From Alphaproteobacteria bacterium (GTDB lineage: Bacteria > Pseudomonadota > Alphaproteobacteria > Micavibrionales > Micavibrionaceae), in NCBI GenBank assembly GCA_018399685.1, contig JAGYOK010000004.1, positions 1 to 64,000 of the forward strand: a stretch of DNA of 64,000 nucleotides. Reading direction: 5' to 3'. Position numbers and translations under genes: made by a program. The notes under the pieces are model-generated. The model did not search any database. It was not told the DNA's origin and worked only from the letters and a program-made list of their open reading frames with translations. This document shows positions 49,133 to 58,249 of this stretch, in pieces (the first letter of the stretch is position 1; every line of letters begins with the position of its first letter).

Positions 49133-51367
49133 TCATAAAAAGCTCTGAGGATCAATATCGATATAAACACGTACAGTTGATGGGACTTTAACGGAATCAA
49201 CCCACGCTCTTACAGTCTTTTGCACATTAATGGCCTTATCCGCCCGCACAAGCAATCGATAACGGAACTTCCCCCGCAAACGCACCATGGGAGCAGGCGC
49301 AGGCCCCAGCGTTTGAATTTTTGCCCCGCTTTCGCTCACGCCCTGCGGCGCCGATCTTCCCAACTGTTTAGAGATTTCCTGCACCAGCCGCTCATCGCGC
49401 CCCGAAACAATAATCCCGACAAGGCGGCTATAGGGTGGCATTTGCACTACCTCACGCTCCGCCGCTTCCACAGACAAAAAATCATCGCGCCCCGATCCCG
49501 CCATAGCCTTCATAATCCGGTGCTCCGGCATCCAGCTTTGCAGCAAAACCTTGCCCCTTTTATCCTTTGCCCGACCAGCCCGGCCAGAGACTTGATGCAG
49601 CATTTGATACGTACGCTCCGCCGCGCGCAGATCTCCACCCGTCAAACCAAGATCAGCATCCACCACACCAACCAAAGTCAGGTTAGGGAAATGGTGCCCT
49701 TTGGCAATAATCTGCGTACCGATGATAATATCAACCTCGCCCTTTTCCACTTGCTTAATCATAGCTTTAAGCTCTTCATGACTTTCCGTTGTATCGCTAG
49801 CCAGAACCATCATGCGGGCATCAGGAAAAAGTGCCTTCGTCTCTTCGAATATACGCTCTACCCCTGGGCCACAAGCCGCGAACGAATCCTTATCTTCACA
49901 AGAAGGGCATATTTTCGGAATGGGGACATGGTACCCGCAATGATGACAATGCAAACGGCCAGAGCGCCTATGCTCCACCAGCCAAGCTGTACAACGCGGG
50001 CACTCCATCCTGTGCCCACATGTACGGCACAAAGTCAAAGGCGCATAGCCTCGCCGGTTCAGAAATAATAACACCTGCTCTTTTTTATCCAGCGTCTCTT
50101 GCATGGCCAGCGTCAGCGTCTTTGATAAAAAGCTCTGCCGCTCCGGCTTATCGCTCCTCAAATCCACAACCGAGATATCAGGTAACGCCGCCCCGCCATA
50201 TCTTGAGGTAAGAACAAGATGATTATAACGCTCTTCCCACGCATTCATCATAGTTTCCAAAGAAGGCGTAGCAGACGCCAGCACTACCGGAATTTGCCCA
50301 AGATGCGCCCGCACTACTGCCATATCCCGCGCATGGTAAATAACACCGTCTTCCTGCTTGTAAGCAGGATCGTGCTCCTCATCGACAATAATCAAGCCTA
50401 ATTCTTTATAAGGGAGGAACAGCGCAGAGCGTGCACCAACCACTACGCGGGTATCACCTTGCGCTACACCGCGCCACGTATCCCGACGTTGTGCAGAAGT
50501 TAAATTCGAATGCCACAATGCTGGCTCGCAGCCAAACCGGCTCTTGAAACGATCCAAAAAAGCATTGGATAAAGCAATTTCGGGAAGCATAATTACCACC
50601 TGCTTGCCTTGTTTTAAGCTTTGCGCCACCGCTTCAAAATAAACTTCTGTCTTGCCTGCTCCCGTTACACCATCTAGCAACGTCGCGCTATATTTCCCAG
50701 ATTTCACAAGCGCGCATAACTCATCCGATGCTGCTTGTTGATCTTCTGATAAATCCGCCAGCTTGCCTTCGGGGTTGGGATATAGGCATGGCGCGGGATT
50801 ATAAACGCTAACCTCTTCGATCAAGCCCTTATCCGCCATACCCGCCACAACACCACTAGAGCATCCTGCCAACGCAGCAATCTCCGAAGCCCGCCGCACA
50901 ACACCATCTGCCATAACTTCAAGAACTTTACGGCGCTGCTCACTTAGCCCTTTCTCAGGGACATCTTTTATGGCAGGAATTTCAAACCCCCTGCTAGGCT
51001 TTAGTGGCGTAAGCCCCGCAGGCACGCTCAGCGCCATTTTCAAGACCGATCCTTTAGCCGCCAGCGTATAACCGGCCACCCAATCCACAAACGCACGCGT
51101 AACCTCAGTCATCGGCTCTATATCATATCGCAAGACAATCTCTTTAAGCTTGGCCGGAGCAATATCGCCAACCCCCACCCCCCAGACAACACCTGCAATC
51201 TCACGATTTCCCAAAGGCACGCACACAAAATCCCCCGGAGCCACGCATAATCCCTCAGGCACAATATAGTCATAGGCTTTATCGACCGGATACGGCAAGA
51301 GCACAGCCACACTGCCGCGCGCCTCTACATCCTTCTTATCATCTTCGAATAATGCCCCTTGATTCAT
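49133..51367 (-). CDS. priA: Primosomal protein N' (replication restart helicase)
   Basis: About 744 residues from ATG 51367; the frame stays open to an ATG at 51433, but that start would leave only 28 bases to the divergent fsa gene and has no ribosome site. Walker [28 protein letters not shown] and the zinc-binding cysteines [13 protein letters not shown] and CHHCGYH...CPSC are all present. It recognises stalled forks and restarts replication. Confidence 0.95.
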   Translation of the reverse strand: MNQGALFEDDKKDVEARGSVAVLLPYPVDKAYDYIVPEGLCVAPGDFVCVPLGNREIAGVVWGVGVGDIAPAKLKEIVLRYDIEPMTEVTRAFVDWVAGYTLAAKGSVLKMALSVPAGLTPLKPSRGFEIPAIKDVPEKGLSEQRRKVLEVMADGVVRRASEIAALAGCSSGVVAGMADKGLIEEVSVYNPAPCLYPNPEGKLADLSEDQQAASDELCALVKSGKYSATLLDGVTGAGKTEVYFEAVAQSLKQGKQVVIMLPEIALSNAFLDRFKSRFGCEPALWHSNLTSAQRRDTWRGVAQGDTRVVVGARSALFLPYKELGLIIVDEEHDPAYKQEDGVIYHARDMAVVRAHLGQIPVVLASATPSLETMMNAWEERYNHLVLTSRYGGAALPDISVVDLRSDKPERQSFLSKTLTLAMQETLDKKEQVLLFLNRRGYAPLTLCRTCGHRMECPRCTAWLVEHRRSGRLHCHHCGYHVPIPKICPSCEDKDSFAACGPGVERIFEETKALFPDARMMVLASDTTESHEELKAMIKQVEKGEVDIIIGTQIIAKGHHFPNLTLVGVVDADLGLTGGDLRAAERTYQMLHQVSGRAGRAKDKRGKVLLQSWMPEHRIMKAMAGSGRDDFLSVEAAEREVVQMPPYSRLVGIIVSGRDERLVQEISKQLGRSAPQGVSESGAKIQTLGPAPAPMVRLRGKFRYRLLVRADKAINVQKTVRAWVDSVKVPSTVRVYIDIDPQSFL

Positions 51368-51461
51368 ACCCTTATATCTAACATCTTCCTCTTGCTCTGT
51401 AGAGCAAAAATCTTTAGGTTCTAGGCAACTCATTCACAAATTAAGGGTAGGAAATAAGAAT

Positions 51462-52118
51462 ATGAAATTTTTCGCTGACACGTCTGATATAGACGAAATC
51501 AAAGATCTGGCCGATTATGGACTTTTAGACGGGGTTACAACGAACCCTTCGATCATCGCAAAATCAGGCCGCGAATTTATCCCTCTAATCAAGGAAATCT
51601 GTGAGATTTGCGACGGCCCGGTAAGCGCCGAAGTCGCCTCTACAGATTACGCCACCATGCGCAAAGAAGCAGAAGTTCTTCGCAAAATCGCCGACAACGT
51701 AGCGATCAAAGTGCCACTAACACCTGCCGGTCTTAAAACATGTAAAGAGCTTTCAGATGATGGGACAATGGTAAACGTAACTTTATGTTTCTCAGCAGGA
51801 CAAGCCCTGCTAGCCGCCAAAGCTGGAGCTGCCTTCATCTCCCCCTTCGTAGGCCGCCTCGATGATATAAGCTACCAGGGTCTTGATTTAATTGCAGATA
51901 TCCTGACGATATATGACAACTATCCACAGTATGACACCGAAGTTCTGGTTGCTTCGGTTCGCAACCCGATGCACATAATCGAATCAGCCAAGATGGGCGC
52001 GCACGTTATGACCGCTCCCCCTAAAGTCATCAAACAGCTTTACAACCACCCGCTAACAGACAAAGGTCTGGCTGCATTCGTTGAAGACTGGAAGAAAACA
52101 GGTCAGAGCATTTTATAA
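51462..52118 (+). CDS. fsa: Fructose-6-phosphate aldolase/transaldolase-like (TAL/FSA family)
   Basis: A 218-residue small transaldolase-family enzyme. [16 protein letters not shown] at the start, [13 protein letters not shown] and the Schiff-base Lys in [12 protein letters not shown] (near residue 86) are typical, as is FVGRLDDIS. Depending on a few residues such enzymes cleave fructose 6-phosphate or act as transaldolase. A position beside priA and xerC is common in alphaproteobacteria. Confidence 0.93.
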   Translation: MKFFADTSDIDEIKDLADYGLLDGVTTNPSIIAKSGREFIPLIKEICEICDGPVSAEVASTDYATMRKEAEVLRKIADNVAIKVPLTPAGLKTCKELSDDGTMVNVTLCFSAGQALLAAKAGAAFISPFVGRLDDISYQGLDLIADILTIYDNYPQYDTEVLVASVRNPMHIIESAKMGAHVMTAPPKVIKQLYNHPLTDKGLAAFVEDWKKTGQSIL

Positions 52119-52126
52119 AAGGCATA

Positions 52127-52173
52127 TTGACTAGTTAACTAATATGTGATATCGTTATCATATAATGATATCA
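52127..52173 (+). promoter_or_regulatory. vapBC promoter and palindromic operator
   Basis: TTGACT (52127) and TATCGT (52150) are spaced by 17 bases. The -10 lies within an inverted repeat of 12-base arms, TGATATCGTTAT and ATAATGATATCA, with one mismatch and a three-base centre (52147-52173). The antitoxin ATG follows 21 bases later. This is the usual autoregulation design of toxin-antitoxin operons. Confidence 0.75.
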
Positions 52174-52194
52174 CTTTTTTTAGGGGATATAAAA

Positions 52195-52497
52195 ATGAGA
52201 ACGATTGTTGACCTGCCGGAAAATGCTGTTCAAGCTCTTGATGCCATCGGCGCAAAGCTTGACCTGTCGCGTGCGGAACTTGTGCGCCGCTCTGTTGATT
52301 CCTATCTGGAAAAACATGATGCTGCGGGAACGCCGGTCAAAAATGACATATACGGCCTTTATGCTGATCTTTACGATAACGAAACAGATTCGCTTGAAAT
52401 TCAGGACGCATTACGCAACGAATGGGCACAACCCGAATCTATCGATATAAATTTCACCTTGCACGATTCGGGGAAAAGAACCTATGACGACAAGTAA
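52195..52497 (+). CDS. VapB-like ribbon-helix-helix antitoxin
   Basis: A 100-residue antitoxin from ATG 52195 (a longer frame starts at 52165, but TAGGGGAT and MRTIVDLPENAV support this start). Residues 1-45 form the ribbon-helix-helix DNA-binding part: RTIVDLP as the beta strand, then VQALDAIGAKLDLSRAELVRR. The acidic, unstructured C-terminus should wrap the toxin. It overlaps the toxin gene by 14 bases. Confidence 0.88.
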   Translation: MRTIVDLPENAVQALDAIGAKLDLSRAELVRRSVDSYLEKHDAAGTPVKNDIYGLYADLYDNETDSLEIQDALRNEWAQPESIDINFTLHDSGKRTYDDK

Positions 52498-52864
52498 CAA
52501 ACCCGCCTTGTTTGATACATGTATTCTGATAGATTATGCCCGCGGCGTGCCCGAATCACACGACCTCATCCACACATGCCCCGGACGATATATAAGTGCT
52601 GTCACATGGCTGGAATTTCTGGCAGGCATCCCTGAGGCGCGCACCCCTGCTGCCGAAGCTTTTTTAGAGAACAATTTCGGGATCATCCCTATAGATGAAG
52701 ATGTTTTGGAATACGCCTTGCGCATCCGCCGTAAAACAAAATTAAAACTCCCTGATGCCTTGATTTACGCCTGCGCCAAAATGAAGAATGTTCTTCTGGT
52801 CACTCGCAACACCAAAGATTTCGACCCTGCATGGATAGATATTCACGTTCCCTATAATTTATGA
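52484..52864 (+). CDS. VapC-like PIN-domain toxin
   Basis: A 126-residue PIN-domain ribonuclease. The acidic catalytic residues are visible as FDTCILIDYARG (Asp near residue 10), TWLEFLAGIPEA (Glu) and LKLPDALIYACA (Asp), with TRNTKDFD near the end. It should cleave an RNA target when freed from the antitoxin. Followed after 13 bases by the DUF484 gene. Confidence 0.9.
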   Translation: MTTSNKPALFDTCILIDYARGVPESHDLIHTCPGRYISAVTWLEFLAGIPEARTPAAEAFLENNFGIIPIDEDVLEYALRIRRKTKLKLPDALIYACAKMKNVLLVTRNTKDFDPAWIDIHVPYNL

Positions 52865-52877
52865 TACGATTCACTCC

Positions 52878-53591
52878 ATGAACAACACACTGATCGACCC
52901 CGCCTTGACCCAAGATTTAGCCAAAGAAGATATCATCGAATTTCTGCGAGAAAACCCGAATTTCCTGCAAGAGAACCCCGATATCCTTGATGTCCTCATC
53001 CCGCCAAAAACGCGCCCTAAAAAAGGTGACGTTGCGAATTTTCAATCCTATATGATTGAACGTCTAAAAGCCGACAAAGAAGAAGTTATCAATGGCACGC
53101 GCGAGCTCGTGGAAAACGCGCGGTCGAATATGAATAACCAGCAGCGCATCCACAAAGCCGTGCTGCGTTTACTTGAAGCCAACTCGCTCAACGAATTTAT
53201 TCAGTGCATCACTATGGATATGGCCTCCATGCTCGATGTTGATATCTCTGTACTTGTCGTCGAATGTGATGGTGAGGAAATCCCGCATATTAATCAAAAG
53301 GGCTTGCGCATACTCCCCGCCGGAACGGTTAAAAAATGGATGAAAAAGAAAACTGTGATGATGCAAGACAACATCAGCGGTATCGAAGCCATCTACGGCA
53401 GCGGAGCCGCGCTCGTACGCTCACAGATATTACTGCGTGTGGATATCTCCGAAGACACGCCACCCGCTATTCTGGCCTTTGGCAGCCGTGATCCAAATAT
53501 GTTTATCGACGGTCAGGCCACCGATCAAATTTCATTTCTGGCTCGCGTGGTCGAACGTGCTTTCCGCATGTGGCTACACATACCAGAATAA
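52878..53591 (+). CDS. DUF484 family protein
   Basis: A 237-residue GAF-like protein. The N-terminal segment DIIEFLRENPNFLQENPDIL is the family signature, followed by a coiled coil (about residues 55-100) and a GAF-like beta domain with SRDPNMFIDGQATDQISFLARVVER. DUF484 genes usually lie just before xerC, as here (21 bases). Molecular function is unknown. Confidence 0.9.
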   Translation: MNNTLIDPALTQDLAKEDIIEFLRENPNFLQENPDILDVLIPPKTRPKKGDVANFQSYMIERLKADKEEVINGTRELVENARSNMNNQQRIHKAVLRLLEANSLNEFIQCITMDMASMLDVDISVLVVECDGEEIPHINQKGLRILPAGTVKKWMKKKTVMMQDNISGIEAIYGSGAALVRSQILLRVDISEDTPPAILAFGSRDPNMFIDGQATDQISFLARVVERAFRMWLHIPE

Positions 53592-53612
53592 CAGTTATCG
53601 GGGAGGCTCCCC

Positions 53613-54554
53613 ATGCTTAAACAAGATAAATTAGCGCTTTGCGCCGCAGATTTAAGAGACAAGCTAGAGCGCTGGCAGGATTATCTGCAAAGCGAAAAGC
53701 AGGTATCACCGCACACTTTGCGCGGGTACACCACAGATGTCAGCCACTTCATAGCCTTCCTCTTCGATCACTTGGGCACAACGCCAAGCCTTAATGATTT
53801 ATCAAACGTAAGCATCCGCGACTTCCGCAGCTGGATGTCCAAAAAAGCGATGCAAGGCACCTCCAACGCAAGCAGAGCGCGTTCCTTATCAGGGGTTAAG
53901 AGCCTGTTGATCTGGCTGGATAAACAAGGAATTATGCATAACGCCGCAATTAATACGGTGCGCTCCCCCAAGCTACCACACAAAATCCCCCGCCCTTTGC
54001 ATGAAGACTATGCCTTAGAAGTTATAAACAGTGCCCATATTCTCGAAACCAAAGATTGGCTTGGAAAACGAAATATTGCTTTATTTACAATGCTGTATGG
54101 ATGCGGTTTGCGAATTAACGAGGCTCTCTCGCTTAATCTCGAAGATATCCCCCGCGATGGATTTATGCGAGTTCTAGGTAAGGGCAGCAAAGAAAGACAG
54201 GTTCCCGTCCTCTCTGTTGTAAACACCACCCTCGAAAATTATCTAAAATCCTGCCCCTATCCCAAAGACAACCCAAAACGCCCGGTTTTCCTTGGATCCA
54301 GAGGTAAGCGGCTCAATCAGGGTATTGCCCAGCGCACCATGCGAGGCTTGCGCTCATCATTAGGACTACCGGAAAACGCAACCCCTCATGCACTGCGTCA
54401 CAGCTTTGCTACGCACCTGCTCAAAAACGGGGCAAATCTTCGGGAAATACAAGAACTTCTAGGCCATAGCACACTCAGCACAACCCAGCGCTACACCGAT
54501 CTGGACACCGAAGAAATAATGCGCATTTACCGCGCTGCCCACCCAAGAGCATGA
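53613..54554 (+). CDS. xerC: Site-specific tyrosine recombinase XerC
   Basis: A 313-residue tyrosine recombinase that with XerD resolves chromosome dimers at dif. The SAM-like N-terminal domain has QVSPHTLRGYTTDVSHF. Catalytic residues are Arg in GCGLRINEALSL, Lys in GKGSKERQVPV, His and Arg in HALRHSFATHLL, His in LGHSTLSTTQRY, and Tyr in RYTDLD. Of XerC rather than phage type, judged by context and length. Confidence 0.92.
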   Translation: MLKQDKLALCAADLRDKLERWQDYLQSEKQVSPHTLRGYTTDVSHFIAFLFDHLGTTPSLNDLSNVSIRDFRSWMSKKAMQGTSNASRARSLSGVKSLLIWLDKQGIMHNAAINTVRSPKLPHKIPRPLHEDYALEVINSAHILETKDWLGKRNIALFTMLYGCGLRINEALSLNLEDIPRDGFMRVLGKGSKERQVPVLSVVNTTLENYLKSCPYPKDNPKRPVFLGSRGKRLNQGIAQRTMRGLRSSLGLPENATPHALRHSFATHLLKNGANLREIQELLGHSTLSTTQRYTDLDTEEIMRIYRAAHPRA

Positions 54555-54556
54555 CC

Positions 54557-56950
54557 TTATCCATTAACCAGATAAAGCTCGCGCCCCATCTCATAGCCAT
54601 GGCGTGGTGCAAAAAGATCATGGCCTAAACTCTCCAGATGCAGATCAGCCGCCTCGCGCGCATCCTGCCATCTCTCAAAGAAATTCATACACAATAATTC
54701 CTGCTCAAACGGTGTAAAGGATACCTTCATAGCATCATAAAAACCACGGTTTTTATCCCCACCATTCATAACGCGGGAACTTATAAAGTGAATGGGTCTT
54801 TTTTGCTCATTATTAAAACCCGGGAAAATACCATAGCCACGCATCTCGACCATCAAATTATGATACATAACTGGTAAAAATTCATCCTCTGTACCCGTCC
54901 CGCCAATAAAGGCCGTAACAACATCCGCCGGAGCAAGAATTCCGTGCTTTCGCTCCGCCATATAATCATGCGTATAAACATTAATTAAATCTCTATCGCC
55001 TTCCCTTAGGAAAGCCATATATTTAGAATCAAAATCCCCGACGGTTGGTTCCAGCCCAAACTCTCGCAACATCGGTCTTAAAGAACCCTCCACGCGCGAA
55101 GCCAGAGGAACGCGATGACCAACATTTATGAAATTGGTGTGCCCGTCTTCAGCCGCCCTTATCATCCCTTTATAGAACTCCCCCATGATATGACGGGAAG
55201 CTCCGCCATGCGTAGCGGTTATAGTTCTCTTACCAGTCTCATAAACATAGCTTTTAGCATCCTCATTACCGGATGGAATTTGTGAACTTGCCGAGCCTAT
55301 AAAAGCCTCACATGCTCCATAAGAAGAAGCACCTTGAGCAAATCCCAGCATCTCCTCCATCTCCCTTTTATCCATAAGATGCATTTGAATATCATCAGGG
55401 TTAGGAGCTTTCTTATAATGACGCGGATCCCACTGCCCGGCAGACATAGTAGCCGCCAAAGAATTCTTATCTGTATATCTGCGTAATATATACTCTTCTT
55501 GTGTTGTAAATGTTCTGTACTTCCATGAATTACTAAGCCCGGCCAATAACCCGCGCCCAAACACCTGCTCATCCACAAAAATCGGCGCACCCGCCGCAGC
55601 CTTCGCACCCAAAGGTTTATATGTAGCTCTATTAAGAGCCACCATTTGCGTAATCAAATCTTGTTCTAATGCATAAAGTTTATTATTGGCCGCTTTAGTC
55701 TCATCATATTTCCAATCTTCTATTAACGCACCATCAGCATTCCAAAAAGCCTTGTCAAAATCTGCAAAGCTTTCAATTCTGATTTTTTCACGTACAGAGC
55801 TATAAGAGCCAACTTTACTTACCTGCTGATTATCTTTAGCAAACTCTCCGAAACTAAGGTTAGATATAAAAGCAGCGTCCGGCCTGTCCACATGCTCCAA
55901 AGACCTTGGAATTTTGCTCTGCGGAATACCGAGCGCTGTTACAAGGCCACGCATTCCCCTCGCTCTTGTAAACGTGTCCTTGTAAAATCCTGTCTCAGGC
56001 ATATCTCTCAACGTCGCAAGAGTTATCGGAGCCCCCTTTTCATCCGTTTTTCCTCTAAACCCTTTAGGCTGGTCAAAATCATTCAGCTCCCATTGGCGTT
56101 TTCCCTTGTCTTCCATTACAAAATGATAATCCTCAACCGGAAGAAAAATTCTTCCAAACTCCGCGGCCATAATAAATATACCCTCTTTGGGTAAAGGCTG
56201 ACGCGGATCATATTCCAGAAACTTTAGAAAATATGTCGATACATCAACATGTTCATCAGAAAAAACATGTCCTTTATCACGCATTTCCTTTGCTGCCTGA
56301 TTAAACAAGTGCAAAAGATTAAGAGCGCCACCCACAGCATTTTGTATCTCATTAATACGTACACCGGGAAAAGGCTCATCAGGATGAAAAGCTTCCCGAA
56401 TTAAAGGCCGGTTTCTTACACCTTCCCAGCAAGAAGCCTGAGACAATATTTTGGGTTTTACTGATGCGGTATCCTCACCCATAAGCAATACTTTTGTAGG
56501 ATCTGCCGCGCCGATAATCCCTAAACCCGCTTGCTTTTCTCTACGCGTTGCATCCCAAAACGGCTTGTACGCGCCTTCTGTAACCTTATCCCGGGAAATA
56601 ACGATTGCATTCTCTCCCTCTTCTTCTGTATCCGGCCCCGGAGTGAATGACATTTTGTCCCATACATCCAAAACAGTATCAAGCAACGGATAAGCGGTTT
56701 CACGCACCTTATGCTTATTCCCCGTGGCTGCAAGCCCAACAATTCCAGGATCCCAAGGATTTTGCCGCGCGACCCAGTCTTTGGTAAGAACAATATGATC
56801 TCCCAGTTCAACAATATCAGCCGATGAAAATATTTGTTTAAGATCAGGATCAGAAGGCTTTCCCTTACCAATAAGACTATCTGACAACCATTTGTAATAA
56901 GGTTTTAAGTCAAACCCCTCTTCATAAGGTCCTATAATTACGCGTTGCAA
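54557..56950 (-). CDS. Two-domain nucleotide-processing protein: ITPase/HAM1-like N-terminal part fused to a LOG-like C-terminal domain
   Basis: A 797-residue protein, starting at TTG 56950 with AAGGGG eight bases upstream. The C-terminal domain (about residues 540-730) has LOG landmarks: AFIGSASSQIP, THGGASRHIMGEFYKGM near 580-596, then MAERKHGILAPADVVTAFIG with the RK pair and GGTGTEDEF near 683-691, the GGxGTxxE motif. The N-terminal part (about 70-165) has GLAATGNKHKVRE, the TxNxxK substrate motif of HAM1/RdgB inosine-triphosphatases, followed by TEEEGENAIVISRDKV and MGEDTASV as in that family. Residues 200-530 match nothing I know. No signal peptide. It is divergent from a deaminase-like gene at 57182. 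Confidence 0.75.
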   Translation of the reverse strand: MQRVIIGPYEEGFDLKPYYKWLSDSLIGKGKPSDPDLKQIFSSADIVELGDHIVLTKDWVARQNPWDPGIVGLAATGNKHKVRETAYPLLDTVLDVWDKMSFTPGPDTEEEGENAIVISRDKVTEGAYKPFWDATRREKQAGLGIIGAADPTKVLLMGEDTASVKPKILSQASCWEGVRNRPLIREAFHPDEPFPGVRINEIQNAVGGALNLLHLFNQAAKEMRDKGHVFSDEHVDVSTYFLKFLEYDPRQPLPKEGIFIMAAEFGRIFLPVEDYHFVMEDKGKRQWELNDFDQPKGFRGKTDEKGAPITLATLRDMPETGFYKDTFTRARGMRGLVTALGIPQSKIPRSLEHVDRPDAAFISNLSFGEFAKDNQQVSKVGSYSSVREKIRIESFADFDKAFWNADGALIEDWKYDETKAANNKLYALEQDLITQMVALNRATYKPLGAKAAAGAPIFVDEQVFGRGLLAGLSNSWKYRTFTTQEEYILRRYTDKNSLAATMSAGQWDPRHYKKAPNPDDIQMHLMDKREMEEMLGFAQGASSYGACEAFIGSASSQIPSGNEDAKSYVYETGKRTITATHGGASRHIMGEFYKGMIRAAEDGHTNFINVGHRVPLASRVEGSLRPMLREFGLEPTVGDFDSKYMAFLREGDRDLINVYTHDYMAERKHGILAPADVVTAFIGGTGTEDEFLPVMYHNLMVEMRGYGIFPGFNNEQKRPIHFISSRVMNGGDKNRGFYDAMKVSFTPFEQELLCMNFFERWQDAREAADLHLESLGHDLFAPRHGYEMGRELYLVNG

Positions 56951-57181
56951 TCCATTATCCCCTTATATCTAAACCGGTTCCCTTAATTATACCGCTTACA
57001 CGTTTTTTATTTTGTTTTTTGCAGGTGCATATTTCTCATTGCGGTAATGGCACGTTTACCATATACAAGCTATGAAAAGCAAAACTATTCACAAAATATT
57101 TTTCGATAAATTATTTAAATCGCATATAAGTTTTATTATTCTCTGACAATACGTTACCACAGTTGTAGACGGCGCCTGAAA

Positions 57182-58144
57182 ATGAACTCACACCTCTTAA
57201 CAAACATGGCTCTGGCTCGATCTGCAAAAGAGCAAAGCCCTCACATAACACATAAAGTTGGCGTTTATCTGCGCTCTTCTTCCAATAGCTCAAGCGCTTA
57301 TAACTTCTGGCCCAAACTACTCGCAAACAACGCTTACCCGCATAAAAAGCTCGGAAATGCCAGCACCACAGTGCACGCAGAAACATCATCATTAATGCAA
57401 GCCAACATCTCAACGAACATGGCCGATATTTACATCACTGATTTTCCCTGCCCGAATTGTGCCAAAACCTTATCAGAAGCCGGTATAGCGAATGTCTATA
57501 TAGATGCTCATTCACACAACCCCCCCCTTGGTATCAAAATGAAACCCTATTTCGAGCAGGTATCTATGCTGATATTCAAATGTGCAGGGATCGGCGTTTT
57601 TGAAGTAAATATAGAAAAGAAAAACGTTTCAACACTTCTGGAGCCACACTCACGTAATAAGGAACTTTCTTTCTTAGGCGCTGGGCGCCAAAGTATTGAA
57701 AATATTTCAAAAAATCTTTTTCATGAACAAATAAAAGCGCAATACAAGGACAATAACACAACTTTTGCGGCATGCATCGCCAGTGATAAAAACGGAAATA
57801 ATTTTATACTGAGCGCATACGCCAGCAATGCTTGGGGGCTGGAGCAAAAAAGCGCTAAAGAAATCGCCCACCTTCAGAATAAATACGAGCCGGAGCTCCA
57901 GCCATTTAACAGGATTTTAGCGCATTGCGCCTACTATGACCTAAAAATAAAAGATGGTTATTATTTTTCTAGCCAATGCCCGACATCGCGGGAATTTGTA
58001 AATATGATCGGATATGGCCTGAGCAATATAACAATCGACGATACCGAACAATGCCGCGACACATGGGGGCTGATAGCTCTAAAACAAATCCACGATTATA
58101 ATATTCTTCAAATCACTGAAGCTGCGCCAATATTAGCCATTTGA
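57182..58144 (+). CDS. Two-domain cytidine-deaminase-like protein, second domain degenerate
   Basis: A 320-residue predicted cytoplasmic protein. Domain 1 (about residues 5-120) has the zinc site of the CDA superfamily: HAE at residues 65-67 and PCPNC at 89-93, then AGIANVYIDAH. Domain 2 (about 190-290) repeats the layout with FAACIASDKNG, HCA at 248-250 in place of HAE, and CPTSREFVN at 266 in place of PCxxC, so it has probably lost catalysis and kept the fold, as in two-domain cytidine deaminases. The substrate could be a free nucleoside, a nucleotide or a modified base. Head-to-head with the HAM1/LOG-like gene. Confidence 0.75.
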   Translation: MNSHLLTNMALARSAKEQSPHITHKVGVYLRSSSNSSSAYNFWPKLLANNAYPHKKLGNASTTVHAETSSLMQANISTNMADIYITDFPCPNCAKTLSEAGIANVYIDAHSHNPPLGIKMKPYFEQVSMLIFKCAGIGVFEVNIEKKNVSTLLEPHSRNKELSFLGAGRQSIENISKNLFHEQIKAQYKDNNTTFAACIASDKNGNNFILSAYASNAWGLEQKSAKEIAHLQNKYEPELQPFNRILAHCAYYDLKIKDGYYFSSQCPTSREFVNMIGYGLSNITIDDTEQCRDTWGLIALKQIHDYNILQITEAAPILAI

Positions 58145-58249
58145 TTCGAAAAGCGAAATATCATGCCCTCATCGAGCAACGAATCAGCCTGACTTTCCCA
58201 CTGACACGTACACCCCTTGTACGCGTCATTTAATGGCAAAACGAAATCG

